64,000 nt of DNA from Natrarchaeobius chitinivorans. Its GTDB lineage: Archaea; Halobacteriota; Halobacteria; Halobacteriales; Natrialbaceae. Shown in pieces: positions 17,320 through 26,524 of this stretch. A program made the translations under genes and the position numbers. The stretch is taken from positions 62,001 to 126,000 of the forward strand of contig NZ_REGA01000003.1 in assembly GCF_003841505.1 (NCBI RefSeq). The letters are read 5' to 3'. Each line of letters opens with the position of its first letter. Position 1 is the stretch's first letter. The notes under the pieces are model-generated. The model searched no databases and was not told the DNA's origin. It saw only the letters and a list, made by a program, of their open reading frames with translations.

Positions 17320-17922
17320 GTGACCGACGACGACCGACCCCCCGCGGGGACCGCCAGTGACGACACCGGCTACGAGCCGTTGCTGTTTCTCCCGGATTCG
17401 CTCCGAAGCGAGTTCAAAGAGCCGATGGGGCCGGTCGAGACGGCGGCCGACGTCCTCCTCGAGTCGGTCGACGGCCCGCTGATCGCCGTCGGAGACGTCG
17501 TCACCGACCACCTCCTTCGGGCCGGTCGCAAACCGGACGTCGCACTCGTCGACGAACGAACCAAGCGCCGCGAGGTCGACGAGGAAATCAAGGCCCGGGT
17601 CGCCGCCGAACCGGATCTCGAGGCGGTGAACCCGCCGGCCGAAATCTCGGCTGACGCCGTCCGGACGCTGCTCGAGGCGCTCGCACTCGAGGAGCCGACG
17701 ACCGTCCTCGTCGACGGCGAGGAGGACCTCCTCGCACTCCCGGCGATCGTCGCCGCGCCGACCGGCGCGAGCGTCGTCTACGGCCAGCCCGACGAGGGAA
17801 TGGTCCACGTCCGCGCCACCGAGGCGACGAAAGCGGAGATGCGGGCGTTACTCGAGCGCTTCGACGGCGAGACGGAACGGTGTCTGCGGATCCTCGAGGC
17901 GTTCGACGCGCGGGACTCGTAA
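17320..17922 (+). CDS. GTP-dependent dephospho-CoA kinase (DUF359)
   Basis: 200 aa, GTG start 2 nt behind spt4. DUF359 signatures: LIAVGDVVTDHLL (near residue 48), PDVALVDERTKRREV, and VLVDGEEDLLALPAIVAAP, followed by GASVVYGQPDEGMVHV. In archaea this family phosphorylates dephospho-CoA with GTP, the last step of CoA synthesis (established for Thermococcus). Pantoate kinase and phosphopantothenate synthetase are also in this window. The 3' end, including the stop codon, is part of a 25-bp tandem repeat. Confidence 0.9.
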   Translation: MTDDDRPPAGTASDDTGYEPLLFLPDSLRSEFKEPMGPVETAADVLLESVDGPLIAVGDVVTDHLLRAGRKPDVALVDERTKRREVDEEIKARVAAEPDLEAVNPPAEISADAVRTLLEALALEEPTTVLVDGEEDLLALPAIVAAPTGASVVYGQPDEGMVHVRATEATKAEMRALLERFDGETERCLRILEAFDARDS

Positions 17923-17978
17923 CAAGATCGATGCGCGACACTCGTAGCAAGATCGATGCGCGACACTCGTAGCAAGAA
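17908..17978. repeat. 25-bp tandem repeat (about 2.8 copies) across the DUF359 stop and the next promoter
   Basis: Copies start at 17908, 17933 and 17958 with period 25. The first contains the TAA stop (17920-17922); the third runs into AAGAATATTTACC, the TATA-like box of the downstream FAD reductase. Expansion here therefore changes both a gene end and the spacing of a promoter. Confidence 0.92.
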
Positions 17979-18002
17979 TATTTACCGCCCGCCGTGAACG
18001 TG

Positions 18003-19094
18003 ATGGACATGTACGACTTCGTCGTCGTCGGGGTGGGGCCGGCCGGGGCGCGGTTCTCCCGACGAGCAGCCGAGAAGGGCTTCGACGTGCTCGCTCTCGA
18101 GAAGGGAGAGATCGGAACGCCGCTTGCCTGCTCGGGTCACGTCAGCACCGACATCTGGGAGTTTACCGATTACGGTGTGCGTGAGGAACTGTTTCAAAAC
18201 GAGGTGTTCGGCGCGCGCTTTCACGTCGGCGGGCCCCACAGCGACGCCTACCCGTTCTACAAGCGCGAAGCCGCCTCGAACGTCATCGACCGCGTCGAAC
18301 TCGATCGCCACCTCGCCGACCTCGCGCGCCGTGCGGGGGCGGACGTCCGCGAAGGGCACACCGTCACCGAGGTTCGCGAACGCCGTGACCGCGTCGAAGT
18401 CGACGTGAGCGGTCCCGACGGCACCGAACGGTTCGAGGCGAAGATGCTCGCCGGCTGCGACGGACCGCGCTCGAGGGTTCGCGACGCCCTCGAGTTGCCC
18501 CAACCCGGCGAGTTGCTCCACGGCGTACTCGCGTTCTCCAACGAGGAGGATCACGCAGACTTCGTCGACGTCCACCTCACCGCGCCGACGTTTTTCGCGT
18601 GGCGAATCCCCCGCGGCGAGGCGGGCGTCGAGTACGGCCTCGCCGCGCCACCGGGCGTCCAGGTGACGAAACACTTCGAGGAGTTGATCGACGGCTACGA
18701 GATCGACGTCTCCCATCGGTGTTCTGGGGCGATTCCGATCGGCTCGCCCGATCGGGTGACGACGCGCCGAGCGTTCCTGATCGGCGACGCGGCCGCCCAG
18801 ACCAAACCCTTCACCGGCGGTGGCATCCTCTACGGGATGAGCTGTGCCGACCACGCCGCCCGCGAGATCGATCCCGACAGGCCGTCGACGCTCGCCGCCT
18901 ACGAACACGCCTGGCGCGATGACTTAGAGCGAGAGATGAAACTCGGACACCTGATCCGGCGGATGTACTCGGCCCCGGAACCCGTCCAGCACGTCGGGCT
19001 CGGCGCGCTGTCGGGCGAGATCGGCGTCCACATGGACCGGCCGACGTCGCTGTTCTCCGCCGATCACCTCAAGGCGTTGCTCTCGCGGATCTAG
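18003..19094 (+). CDS. Geranylgeranyl-reductase-family FAD-dependent oxidoreductase
   Basis: 363 aa from ATG 18003; GTG 17994 and ATG 18009 are alternatives. FAD-binding VVGVGPAGARFSRRAAEKG near the N-terminus, LEKGEIGTPLACSG (the family's Cys-containing loop), CDGPRSRVRD, and the second FAD motif FLIGDAAAQTKPFTGGGILY near 255-275. This family saturates isoprenoid chains of archaeal lipids or quinones, or acts on related substrates. The TATA-like AATATTTA (17976-17983) places the transcript start close to 18003-18009, hence a leaderless mRNA. Followed by family A repeat A2. Confidence 0.85.
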   Translation: MDMYDFVVVGVGPAGARFSRRAAEKGFDVLALEKGEIGTPLACSGHVSTDIWEFTDYGVREELFQNEVFGARFHVGGPHSDAYPFYKREAASNVIDRVELDRHLADLARRAGADVREGHTVTEVRERRDRVEVDVSGPDGTERFEAKMLAGCDGPRSRVRDALELPQPGELLHGVLAFSNEEDHADFVDVHLTAPTFFAWRIPRGEAGVEYGLAAPPGVQVTKHFEELIDGYEIDVSHRCSGAIPIGSPDRVTTRRAFLIGDAAAQTKPFTGGGILYGMSCADHAAREIDPDRPSTLAAYEHAWRDDLEREMKLGHLIRRMYSAPEPVQHVGLGALSGEIGVHMDRPTSLFSADHLKALLSRI

Positions 19095-19108
19095 CTCCTC
19101 GAGCGTCT

Positions 19109-19192
19109 CACACGGATTGCTGTACCATGTCCCGGCGCACCCGCCGCCCGGGTCGCGGGTGTGTCGGAACTGACGGACAGTAACCCGTATCA
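19109..19192. repeat. Family A palindromic element, copy A2
   Basis: Left end TCACACGGATTGCTGTACC, centre CCGGCGCACCCGC and CGGGTGTGTCGG, right end ACAGTAACCCGTATCA. Begins 14 nt after the FAD-reductase stop and lies between convergent genes. Confidence 0.85.
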
Positions 19193-19302
19193 GCGTAGCA
19201 GGTCCCTCACACGGACGACTGTCGGCGCACGGACGGCTGTCGATCAGTTCCGGGACGACCGCACACAGGGTGGGAACCCACAACCAGTGACGACGATCCG
19301 CC

Positions 19303-19698
19303 TCAGGCGTCTGCGCCCAGAATCCCGCAGGCGATCGCCTCCGGCCGGACGATTTCTTCGTCCTCGACGGCCTCCGGGGAGAGCAAGAGGATCGTGTCGT
19401 CGGGCATTCCCGCTTCGGCCCGTATCGGACGACCGATTCGATCCTCGAGTTCCGCGCGGTCGTCGATCTCGGACTCGCGCTCGAGGAGGCGGTCGACGTT
19501 CGCCCGCGAGAGGACGAACTCGAGGTCGCCGCGTGCGACCTCCTCGCTCTCTGCAGTCTCGAGGAGCGTCGAGAGCGCGTCGGGGTCGACAGTATCGAGC
19601 GAGCGGATGACGACGCGGTCGGTGTCGGAGCCGGCAGCGTCTTTCGACTGCGTTCGAACGCGTGCCGTGAGCTCTTCGTAATCGATGCTCGAGTCCAT
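19303..19698 (-). CDS. Conserved-looking hypothetical protein
   Basis: 131 aa, starting MDSSIDYEELTARVRTQ. Acidic, soluble, mixed alpha/beta composition, with RVVIRSLDTVDPDALSTLLE and TILLLSPEAVEDEEIVRPEA. Codon use and acidity match genuine haloarchaeal genes. No family recognised and no catalytic motif evident. A longer upstream extension was rejected because it crosses into repetitive, non-acidic sequence. Convergent with the FAD-reductase gene, with repeat A2 between. Confidence 0.65.
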   Translation of the reverse strand: MDSSIDYEELTARVRTQSKDAAGSDTDRVVIRSLDTVDPDALSTLLETAESEEVARGDLEFVLSRANVDRLLERESEIDDRAELEDRIGRPIRAEAGMPDDTILLLSPEAVEDEEIVRPEAIACGILGADA

Positions 19699-19784
19699 AC
19701 GGGTGCTCGGTCGGCCGCAGTCTTCAGGCTGTGGCCGGCCAGTTCCGGTCGCGGAAACTGGATCGACGACCAACTCCCCGGACT

Positions 19785-19872
19785 CGTTCGGAGTCCTGTC
19801 CCGACGTCCCCCCAGCGCACCCGCCATCCGGGTCGCGGATGCGCCGGAAACGACGTACAGTAACCCGTATCA
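19785..19872. repeat. Family A palindromic element, copy A3 (abuts SpoIIM-like stop codon)
   Basis: The right part is intact: GCGCACCCGC with GCGGATGCGCC, then GTACAGTAACCCGTATCA. The left end is degraded (GTTCGGAGTCCTGTCCC). Bases 19870-19872 are the complement of the TGA stop codon of the SpoIIM-like gene. Confidence 0.8.
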
Positions 19873-21393
19873 CAGGAACAGCCGGAAGTAGAACGGACTC
19901 ACGAAGCCCTCGACGAAGCCGGCGACCGCGAGCAGGAGGGCGACGCCGACGAGCACCCAGAACGCGCGCTCGAGGGCGTCGGCGAACGTCGGTCGATCGA
20001 TGCTCCCCCTAAACGCGCGCCAGCTGACGACGCCCAGCCAGATCCCGAGCGCGCTCGCGACGAAGATCGCGGGGATCTCGAAGACGCCGTGGGGGATCAC
20101 GAACGCGAGAAGCTGTGTCGGGTCGACCTCGAATCGCGAGACCGCTCCCATGTAGACGCCGTTGAAAAGCAGGGAGGCGAGCGCCGGAATCGCGAGGGCG
20201 ACGCCGCTGAACGCCGTCGTGATCGCGACCATCGTGTTGTTGCCGAACAGCTCGAGGGCGAACGCCGGCGGAATGATCCCCTCGAGACGGGCGTCGATCG
20301 AGGCGTCGATGTATTCGGCGTACGGGCCGGCGAGTTCCCAGCCGACCCAGAACGATCCGAGCGCGAGGGCGACGACGGCGGCGTGCGTTCCCGGCGTCTC
20401 ACGCACGAACGCGACCATCTCGCGCCAGCCGCGGCCGATACCGGCCCGGATCTGCGCCCGGACTGACCGCTCGGGCGACGCTGGCGGGGTGAGTCGACCC
20501 CGGTACTGCGTGTAGAGTGCGGTCTTCAGCGCGTCGAGTACGGGGAGCACCACGATTATCGTGACGAGCGAAACGAGCGTAAAGATCTCGACGAGTACCA
20601 GAACGCCCGAGACGGTCGATATCGCGAGCAGCGTCCCGACGGACATGACGTAGTAGAACGCGGCACCGATCGGACGTGCGCGGACGAACCCAGCCGTCTT
20701 CGACAGCGAGGCGAAGACGCCGGCGTCGTCGACGACGACCGCGACCGGCGCGAACGCGAACAGCGCCCGGATGACCGCTAACACGGCGAGCAGGACCAGT
20801 CCCGCGAGAAACGCGACGAGAATCGCGAACAGCGGCGAGGCGGCCGCGACGACGATCGAACCGATCACCGCGAGGATTCCCACCGTGGCTATCGCGATCG
20901 TCCACAGCAGGAACTCGAGCAAGAAGAGGGCGAGAAACCGAAGGCCGTACCGTCGAACGCCCGCGATTCCCGCGACCACTCCTCGCTCGTCACGCACTCT
21001 GGCCGCACAGGTGGCGAGCTGTCCGGCGGCGACGACGGCGTACAGGACGAACAGAACGAGCAGGCTGATTACGACCGCCGCGAGAAAGAGGGCGATCGTC
21101 GGTAACGTGACGAACTGTTCGACGATCGGAACGAACTGTTCGGCCCACGCCTCGACCTCCGCGTCGCTCGCGTCGGGGTCCGGCGGCGTGGTCTCGATCC
21201 CGGCCAGCTGTTCGGGAAGCCCCTCGAGTCGGCCCGTCGCCTCGAGGTAGAGGTAGCCGACGAGGATGGCCGCGAACGGGATGACTCGGACGATAGCCGG
21301 GACGGCAGCCCCGAGGAGGTAAAACGGGAGGAAGTCCCCGGGCCGATTGCGAAAGATCGCGGTGACGGCGGAGACGGAATCTGAAAGCGCCAT
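19870..21393 (-). CDS. Stage II sporulation protein M (SpoIIM)-domain membrane protein
   Basis: 507 aa. The N-terminal half has about five hydrophobic segments, with VVAAGQLATCAARVRDERG between segments, similar to haloarchaeal DUF4013/DUF7847-like membrane regions. The C-terminal half contains the SpoIIM hallmark: ELFGNNTMVAITTAFSGVAL, LLFNGVYMGAV, and LAFVIPHGVFEIPAIFVASA. Archaeal SpoIIM proteins have unknown function; in Bacillus the family acts in membrane remodelling with SpoIID and SpoIIP. The start is the ATG of MALSDSVSAVTAIFRNRPGD. The stop codon is the outermost triplet of repeat A3. Confidence 0.8.
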   Translation of the reverse strand: MALSDSVSAVTAIFRNRPGDFLPFYLLGAAVPAIVRVIPFAAILVGYLYLEATGRLEGLPEQLAGIETTPPDPDASDAEVEAWAEQFVPIVEQFVTLPTIALFLAAVVISLLVLFVLYAVVAAGQLATCAARVRDERGVVAGIAGVRRYGLRFLALFLLEFLLWTIAIATVGILAVIGSIVVAAASPLFAILVAFLAGLVLLAVLAVIRALFAFAPVAVVVDDAGVFASLSKTAGFVRARPIGAAFYYVMSVGTLLAISTVSGVLVLVEIFTLVSLVTIIVVLPVLDALKTALYTQYRGRLTPPASPERSVRAQIRAGIGRGWREMVAFVRETPGTHAAVVALALGSFWVGWELAGPYAEYIDASIDARLEGIIPPAFALELFGNNTMVAITTAFSGVALAIPALASLLFNGVYMGAVSRFEVDPTQLLAFVIPHGVFEIPAIFVASALGIWLGVVSWRAFRGSIDRPTFADALERAFWVLVGVALLLAVAGFVEGFVSPFYFRLFL

Positions 21394-21922
21394 ATCGGCC
21401 GTACGGAACACTGTCAGTTAAACGAACCTGTCCGTCGTTCGAACACGGCGCTCGACACGGCATTTGCTCGCTTCGCGGCCCGTAGGGCCGCCGCCGAACG
21501 GCACTCGCCTCCGTCCGACGTCGCACCGCCGACGCGGAGGTCCCGTCGCTCGAGTCTCCCCCGGCCGTCACCAACTGCTTCGAGTGCGAGGGCCACCGCG
21601 TCGTGATTTTATCCGGGCCGCTCGAGGCGGTGGGGTGACGGTTCGTCCCTCGAGAGAGTGACAGAGACCGATCCGCCGAGGGTCGTTTCTCCCGCCTTCG
21701 GTGAACAACACGGCACGTAGGTATGCGTATCGGGGAGAAATCCTATCAAACACGAGTACGGTTCGAGTGACGTGACAAAGAGACAGCGCGAGCGTGACAC
21801 AGACTGCTACGGATTGCTGTCCGTCATTTCTGGTAGGCCCGCAGATCGGTCGCGGTCCTACCGGTAATCAGTACACGAGACCGTGTGAGCGGACCGCCGG
21901 TTCTCGAGGCGATACATTCGTC
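21394..21922. other. 529-nt intergenic region with a diverged family A copy (A9)
   Basis: A degraded family A element occupies 21805-21889: CTACGGATTGCTGTCCG at the left, GGTAGGCCCGC paired with GCGGTCCTACC, then TAATCAGTACACGAGACCG. The rest carries no acceptable gene. A Cys-containing reading, CFECEGHRVVILSGPLEAVG, ending at 21640 hints at a decayed small ORF but cannot be joined without a frameshift. Confidence 0.5.
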
Positions 21923-22279
21923 TCACAACAGTTCGCGGACGTCCGAGTACCACATGTCGTGGTAATCGACGTGGCCGACGCGGCGGGCGATCGCCACCGC
22001 GAGCGCGTGCCAGCACAGATCCGTCGGATCTTCGGGGTCGAGGTTGTACTCGCTGTCCTTGCACGTACAACCGCCGTCCTCGACGATGTACTCGTCGTCG
22101 TAGCCGACGACGATGGTGAAATCCCGGTAGGCTTTCACGCGGTTTTCGCCGACGGCTTCGATGGCACGAACCCCGCGGTCGCCGTGGAGCAGCGAGATGC
22201 GCTCGACGATCTCGGGCGTCAACTCGCCGGCCTCCTCGAGGTCGGCCTGCCAGCGTTCGACGGGATTCGTCTCCGACAC
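21923..22279 (-). CDS. SWIM zinc-finger protein
   Basis: 118 aa. The SWIM motif is clear: GGCTCKDSEYNLDP followed by DLCWHALAVAIARR, i.e. CxC...CxH near residues 70-92, a zinc site found in DNA- or protein-binding modules such as Shu2/SWS1 partners of recombination proteins. The preceding strand region FTIVVGYDDEYIVEDGG fits the usual pre-SWIM beta hairpin. Small stand-alone SWIM proteins are frequent in haloarchaea, role unknown. Divergent from trm1, 134 nt apart. Confidence 0.85.
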   Translation of the reverse strand: MSETNPVERWQADLEEAGELTPEIVERISLLHGDRGVRAIEAVGENRVKAYRDFTIVVGYDDEYIVEDGGCTCKDSEYNLDPEDPTDLCWHALAVAIARRVGHVDYHDMWYSDVRELL

Positions 22280-22413
22280 GTCGGATCATCCGTACCGAAC
22301 TGTAAAATCCGTTTGGTTGTCGGGTTCGGTCCGTCGGCACTCGAAACCGGGGTCGATCTCCGGCGAGCGCTCGAGACCACACCGTTTTTCGCCCGCTGTC
22401 GCCGAGAAGGGAT

Positions 22414-23529
22414 ATGCGCGTCACCGAGGGCGGGATCGAACTCGAGGTCCCCGGCGAACAGACGGAGGGGATCGAGGAGTCGGTGTTTTACAATCCGCGA
22501 CAGGAACTGAACCGGGATCTGACGATCGCGACGCTGCGAGCCTACCGCGAGCGCGAGGAGCGCGCCGAGACGTACCTCGACGCGATGACCGCAAGCGGCA
22601 TCCGGGGCGTCCGCGCCGCGGCCGACGGCTGGGACGTGACCTGCTGTGACGTCGAGGCGGATGCGATCGATCTCGCCCGGAAGAATCTCGAGCGAAACGG
22701 CCTCGAGGCGACGGTCGAACACCGAAACGTCAACGCGCTCATGCACGACTCGACGTTCGACGTGATCGATCTCGATCCGTACGGGACGCCGATGCCCTTT
22801 GCCGACGCCGCGTTCGCGAACTGCAGGGATCTGGTTTGCGTGACCGCGACCGACACCGCACCGCTGTGTGGCGCACACTTCAACAGCGGCGTTCGCTCGT
22901 ACTCGGCGGTTCCGCGAAACACCGACTACCACGCCGAGATGGGCGTTCGAATCCTTCTCTCCGCGCTCGCCCGCAGTGGCGGTCGCTTCGACGTCGGCGT
23001 CGAACCGCTTTTGACTCACGCGACCAGCCACTACGTCCGGACGTACCTCGAACTCGAGCACAAAGCGACGTCGGCCGACGCGGCGATCGGCGAACTGGGC
23101 TATCTCTCTCACTGCGAGGACTGTCTCTACCGGGAGACGAGTCAGGGACTGATCGCGGATCCGCTCGAGACGTGTCCGCACTGCGAGGGCGAGCGCGTGC
23201 TTGCGGCGGGTCCGATCTGGCTCGGCCCCGTTCGAGACCGGGCGTTCGTCGCCGCGGTTCGCGAGGAAGTACCCGATTCGTTCGAAACCGCGGAGACGGC
23301 CCGCGAACTCTGTCGGACCCTCGAGGCGGAACTCGACGAGCCGACTCACTACGACCAGCACAAGCTCTGTCGAAACTGGGGGCTGCCCGCGAACGCGATG
23401 GAGGACTTTCTCGAGGATCTGCGAGCCGCGGGCTTTTCTGCCTCTCGTGCTCACTACGGCGGCACGACGTTTAAGACGAACGCGAGCGTCGACGAGATTC
23501 GCGAGGCGACCGAAGACGGTCTCGTGTGA
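22414..23529 (+). CDS. trm1: tRNA (guanine-26-N2)-dimethyltransferase Trm1
   Basis: 371 aa. The N-terminal EGGIELEVP and [16 protein letters not shown] are characteristic. The SAM site is [16 protein letters not shown] near residue 55, the catalytic motif is [15 protein letters not shown] near 110, and the C-terminal zinc site is HCEDCLY with CPHCEGE. It uses S-adenosylmethionine to dimethylate G26 of tRNAs. Stand-alone transcription unit; the BrkB-family gene follows on the same strand after 117 nt with its own promoter-like sequence. Confidence 0.95.
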   Translation: MRVTEGGIELEVPGEQTEGIEESVFYNPRQELNRDLTIATLRAYREREERAETYLDAMTASGIRGVRAAADGWDVTCCDVEADAIDLARKNLERNGLEATVEHRNVNALMHDSTFDVIDLDPYGTPMPFADAAFANCRDLVCVTATDTAPLCGAHFNSGVRSYSAVPRNTDYHAEMGVRILLSALARSGGRFDVGVEPLLTHATSHYVRTYLELEHKATSADAAIGELGYLSHCEDCLYRETSQGLIADPLETCPHCEGERVLAAGPIWLGPVRDRAFVAAVREEVPDSFETAETARELCRTLEAELDEPTHYDQHKLCRNWGLPANAMEDFLEDLRAAGFSASRAHYGGTTFKTNASVDEIREATEDGLV

Positions 23530-23646
23530 GACGGGAGACAGGAACGCCCGTCGGACAAGAAATCCCGCTCGAGGACGGAGGCTCCGCCTCGAAACTGCTG
23601 ATAAACGGTCCCTCCCTATTTGATCGCAGCTCACGTATGGTTTCCC

Positions 23647-24951
23647 GTGGTCGAGTACAGCGACGGACTCGAGTTCGCCCGGCGACTCCTTGGAGTCGTC
23701 CAGACCCGACAGCTGACGCTACTCGCGGCCGGTGTCGCCTTCTATGGCTTCATCTCGCTGGTTCCCCTGATGTTGCTCGCACTCGGCATCGCCGCCTCGA
23801 TCGGCGGCGAGGCGCTCGCGAATCAACTCACTGCGGCGGCGAGTGACGTTCTCACGCCCTCGGCACAGGAATTGCTCGCCGAGACCGTCCTCGACGATAC
23901 CAGCCGACAGGGCGCGACCATCGTCGGCGCTCTCGGGCTTCTCTGGGGCTCGAGTCGGGTTCTTCGCGGTCTCGACCGGGCGTTTTCGCAGGTATACGGG
24001 ACCGAAGCATCGAAGTCGCTTCTCGATACGTTCTGGGACGCGACCATCGTCTTCTTGGTCATCTCGCTGGGTCTCGCGCTGGTCGCCGCACTCGAGGTGA
24101 TCATCCGGTTTCTTCCGATCATCGAACTCGGTCTGCTCGGGCCGGTTCTCATCTTGCTCGGACTGGTCGTGACGTTTCTGCCGCTGTACGTCGTCTTTCC
24201 CGACGCGGACGTCACCGTCAGGGAAGCGATTCCGGGGACGGTCGTCGCTGCGATCGGCTGGCTTGTCTTGAGTCGAGCGTTCTCGCTGTACGCGGAGTTC
24301 GCCACCGGGTACGCCCTCTACGGGGCGCTTGGGGCTGTCTTCCTCGTACTCATCTGGCTGTACGTCGGCGCGATCATCCTCGTCTTCGGCGCGGTGCTCA
24401 ACGCAGTCCTCGCCGACCGTGAACTGGATCGGCAGCTACAAAGTCCCGGACCCCGACAGGTCGACTCAGAAGCGATGACCGACGACGACACGGGTGCCGA
24501 CGAGGGGGGCACGCAGGACCGTTCGGATCCGGACGAGCAGCCGCCGGGCCCGCGCTCGAGCGGTCGAACGCGGGACCGATCGGACGACCCCGAGGCGCTT
24601 CGAGAGGAAATCGAGCGGCTCCGGGATCGCGTCGACTCGTTCGAGGAGAACGTCGAATCCCGGACCGTCGAGCGGGACTCCCTCGAGGGAGACCTCAAAC
24701 GCTACGTTCGCCGCCGGATCCGGCGGGGCCACGCCCGCGACTGGGGACCGTACATCGTCTTGCTGTACGGAACCGCCCTCGCCATCGCGGCCTTTTACTA
24801 CCTCGAGGGGATCTGGGCGATCCTTGCGATGTTCGTCGTCTGGACGTCGACGCTCGGCGTCTACGTCCTGATGGTCCTGTTCGGTGCCGGGTTCGCGTTG
24901 CTCGACGTTCCCGGCCGAATTCGGGACGCCATCGGTGAGCGTCGGTCCTGA
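23647..24951 (+). CDS. YihY/BrkB family membrane protein with cytoplasmic insert
   Basis: 434 aa from a GTG (MVEYSDGLEFARRLL); CCTATTTGATC about 30 nt upstream suits a leaderless start better than the farther TTG at 23620. Six membrane segments typical of YihY/BrkB: AAGVAFYGFISLVPLMLLAL, a long loop with LGLLWGSSRVLRGLDRAFSQ, then IVFLVISLGLALVAAL, GPVLILLGLVVTFLPLYVVF and GALGAVFLVLIWLYVGAIIL. A charged linker with a coiled-coil-like LREEIERLRDRVDSFEENVE and two further C-terminal TM segments follow; this extension is longer than in bacterial homologues. Function of the family is unclear (transport suggested). Confidence 0.85.
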   Translation: MVEYSDGLEFARRLLGVVQTRQLTLLAAGVAFYGFISLVPLMLLALGIAASIGGEALANQLTAAASDVLTPSAQELLAETVLDDTSRQGATIVGALGLLWGSSRVLRGLDRAFSQVYGTEASKSLLDTFWDATIVFLVISLGLALVAALEVIIRFLPIIELGLLGPVLILLGLVVTFLPLYVVFPDADVTVREAIPGTVVAAIGWLVLSRAFSLYAEFATGYALYGALGAVFLVLIWLYVGAIILVFGAVLNAVLADRELDRQLQSPGPRQVDSEAMTDDDTGADEGGTQDRSDPDEQPPGPRSSGRTRDRSDDPEALREEIERLRDRVDSFEENVESRTVERDSLEGDLKRYVRRRIRRGHARDWGPYIVLLYGTALAIAAFYYLEGIWAILAMFVVWTSTLGVYVLMVLFGAGFALLDVPGRIRDAIGERRS

Positions 24952-24997
24952 CGTTCCCGACACCGAACACCGGCGCCGGTGACCCCCTCGGGTGTGT

Positions 24998-25101
24998 TCG
25001 TACGGTCTCTCGTACCGATATATCGCTGTCTCGTACCGATATATCGCTGGGACCACGACCGATCTGCGTTCCTACAGAATGACGTACGATAGTCCGTATC
25101 A
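24998..25101. repeat. Degenerate family A copy (A4) containing a 21-bp tandem repeat, at a stop codon
   Basis: The right end AGTCCGTATCA is conserved, and its last triplet (25099-25101) is the complement of the TGA stop of the rhodanese-hydrolase gene. The left side reads TCGTACGGTCTCTCGTACC. In between, two perfect 21-bp copies (25008-25028 and 25029-25049) each carry the palindrome CGATATATCG. Lies between convergent genes. Confidence 0.6.
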
Positions 25102-26241
25102 GGCCGAACAGTTGTTCGGTCCCAACTCGAGTTCGACCCTGTCCTCGGGCGCGATCTCGAGCGCGCCGCGATTACGCTCGATGATCTCCTCGTAGTTCGC
25201 CGGCTTCTCGCCGGCGTCGGCCATCCGATCGACGAACGCCTCTCGCTCGAGGTCGAGCAGGTCGATCCGGGTCCGGGCGTCTCTGACCGTGGTCGCGATT
25301 TCCTCGCCGGGCGCGCCGTGGGCGAACTCGCCGTCGGCGGTGACGGTGACGTGACCTGGAAGCACGACGATCCCCTCGGGTTCCGCGAGGAGCGTTCGGT
25401 GGAGCGTCTCGTAGAGCAGTTTCGCGCCGCGCTCGCCCTCGTCTTGGCTAAACTCGAGTTCCGTCCGTCCCGTCGAGTCGACGTGTAACGTATCGGCCGT
25501 CAACAGCGCCGAGCCGTCGACGAGCAGGGAGATCATCTCGCTCGTGTGCCCGGGCGTGTAGAGGGCCTTCAGTTCCCGGTCTCCGACCTCGAGGACCTCG
25601 TTTCGCTCGAGGGGCGTGTACTCGAACTCGACGCCGCGTTCCGTCGCACGCTCGCCGAGATAGTACGGCACCCCGAGACTGTCCGCCAGTTCGCGGCCGC
25701 CGGAGACGTGGTCTGCGTGGACGTGCGTGTCGATTACCCCGACGATCGAGAGATCTGCCTCGGCGGCGGCGATCTCGAACTCCTCGACGTCGGCGGTTGG
25801 GTCGACGACGACCGCCTCGCCGGTCTCCCCGCAGCCGACGACGTAGCTCAGACAGCCTTTCGCGCGTCGCTGGATCTGGATCGCGACCAGATCGCTTTCG
25901 ACGTCGAGTTCGACGTGATCGTAGACGCCACTCCAGCCTTTCATGCCGTCGCCGACGGCCTGAACGTCGTAGGCGTCGGTCGCCGACTCGAGTTGCGTCG
26001 CGAGGTTGCCAGACGAGATCCCCTTCGCACAGATCGTGATCACGCGGTCGACGTCCCCGACGGTCTCTTCGAACTCCTCGAGGCGGCCGTCGAGTTCCTC
26101 CTCGGGTCCGAACGGGAAGTGAATCGCACCGGAGACGTGCCACGATTCGAAACTGTCCGCCGGACGAGTGTCGACGAGGGCGAATTCGGCGTCCTCGTCC
26201 TGGAGTTGTGCCAGTCGGTCCGCAGAGAGCGTGGTTACCAT
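25099..26241 (-). CDS. Rhodanese and metallo-beta-lactamase fold fusion protein
   Basis: 380 aa. The N-terminal rhodanese domain (1-110) has FALVDTRPADSFESWHVSGA and the active-site loop TICAKGISSGNLA (Cys near residue 72). The C-terminal MBL domain (about 125-345) has VIDTHVHADHVSGGRELA (HxHxDH), LYTPGHTSEM and LLTADTLHVDSTGR. This combination is typical of sulfur metabolism proteins related to persulfide dioxygenases, here in the order rhodanese then MBL. It probably handles protein or low-molecular-weight persulfides. The promoter region contains a long palindrome (26269-26348). Confidence 0.85.
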   Translation of the reverse strand: MVTTLSADRLAQLQDEDAEFALVDTRPADSFESWHVSGAIHFPFGPEEELDGRLEEFEETVGDVDRVITICAKGISSGNLATQLESATDAYDVQAVGDGMKGWSGVYDHVELDVESDLVAIQIQRRAKGCLSYVVGCGETGEAVVVDPTADVEEFEIAAAEADLSIVGVIDTHVHADHVSGGRELADSLGVPYYLGERATERGVEFEYTPLERNEVLEVGDRELKALYTPGHTSEMISLLVDGSALLTADTLHVDSTGRTELEFSQDEGERGAKLLYETLHRTLLAEPEGIVVLPGHVTVTADGEFAHGAPGEEIATTVRDARTRIDLLDLEREAFVDRMADAGEKPANYEEIIERNRGALEIAPEDRVELELGPNNCSA

Positions 26242-26268
26242 ATCCCCCGGTACGGTTGCGAGCGACTA

Positions 26269-26348
26269 ATACTGCCGGCTGTAACTGTGTCAAGACTCTC
26301 GCCACACCGGAGCGGCGAGAATCTTGAATGACTTACAGCCGGTAGTAT
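26269..26348. repeat. Family C palindrome (80 bp), MITE-like
   Basis: Two 35-nt arms, starting ATACTGCCGGCTGTAA and ATACTACCGGCTGTAA on opposite strands, agree at about 29 of 35 positions and both end in TCTCGCC, around a 10-nt centre. Lies 28 bp upstream of the rhodanese-hydrolase start and 4 bp from family B copy B1. Confidence 0.85.
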
Positions 26349-26352
26349 AAGG

Positions 26353-26524
26353 TATAGTAACAACTGGAACTATTCACACACTGATCGCACAGCTCACGGG
26401 TCACTGCGTTCCCCGTTCGCATCGTCGCGGTTCTCGCTCACTCCGTTCGCTCCGAACCGCGTACGCTCCGAACCGCGTACACCTCGTGCGATCAGGTGTG
26501 CAGTGACTTCCAGTGGCTACTATA
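26353..26524. repeat. Family B MITE-like element, copy B1 (172 bp)
   Basis: Begins TATAGTAACAACTGGAAC and ends CCAGTGGCTACTATA, an imperfect inverted terminal repeat. Subterminal CACACTGATCGCAC pairs with GTGCGATCAGGTGTG. The middle contains CGGTTCTCGCTCACTCCG and repeated CGCTCCGAACCGCG. No ORF of its own. The gap 26525-26721 after it holds nothing I can name. Confidence 0.85.

Noticed and set aside
21450-21642. Possible decayed ORF ending CFECEGHRVVILSGPLEAVG
   Set aside because: Needs at least one frameshift, has no start codon in frame and no recognised family.
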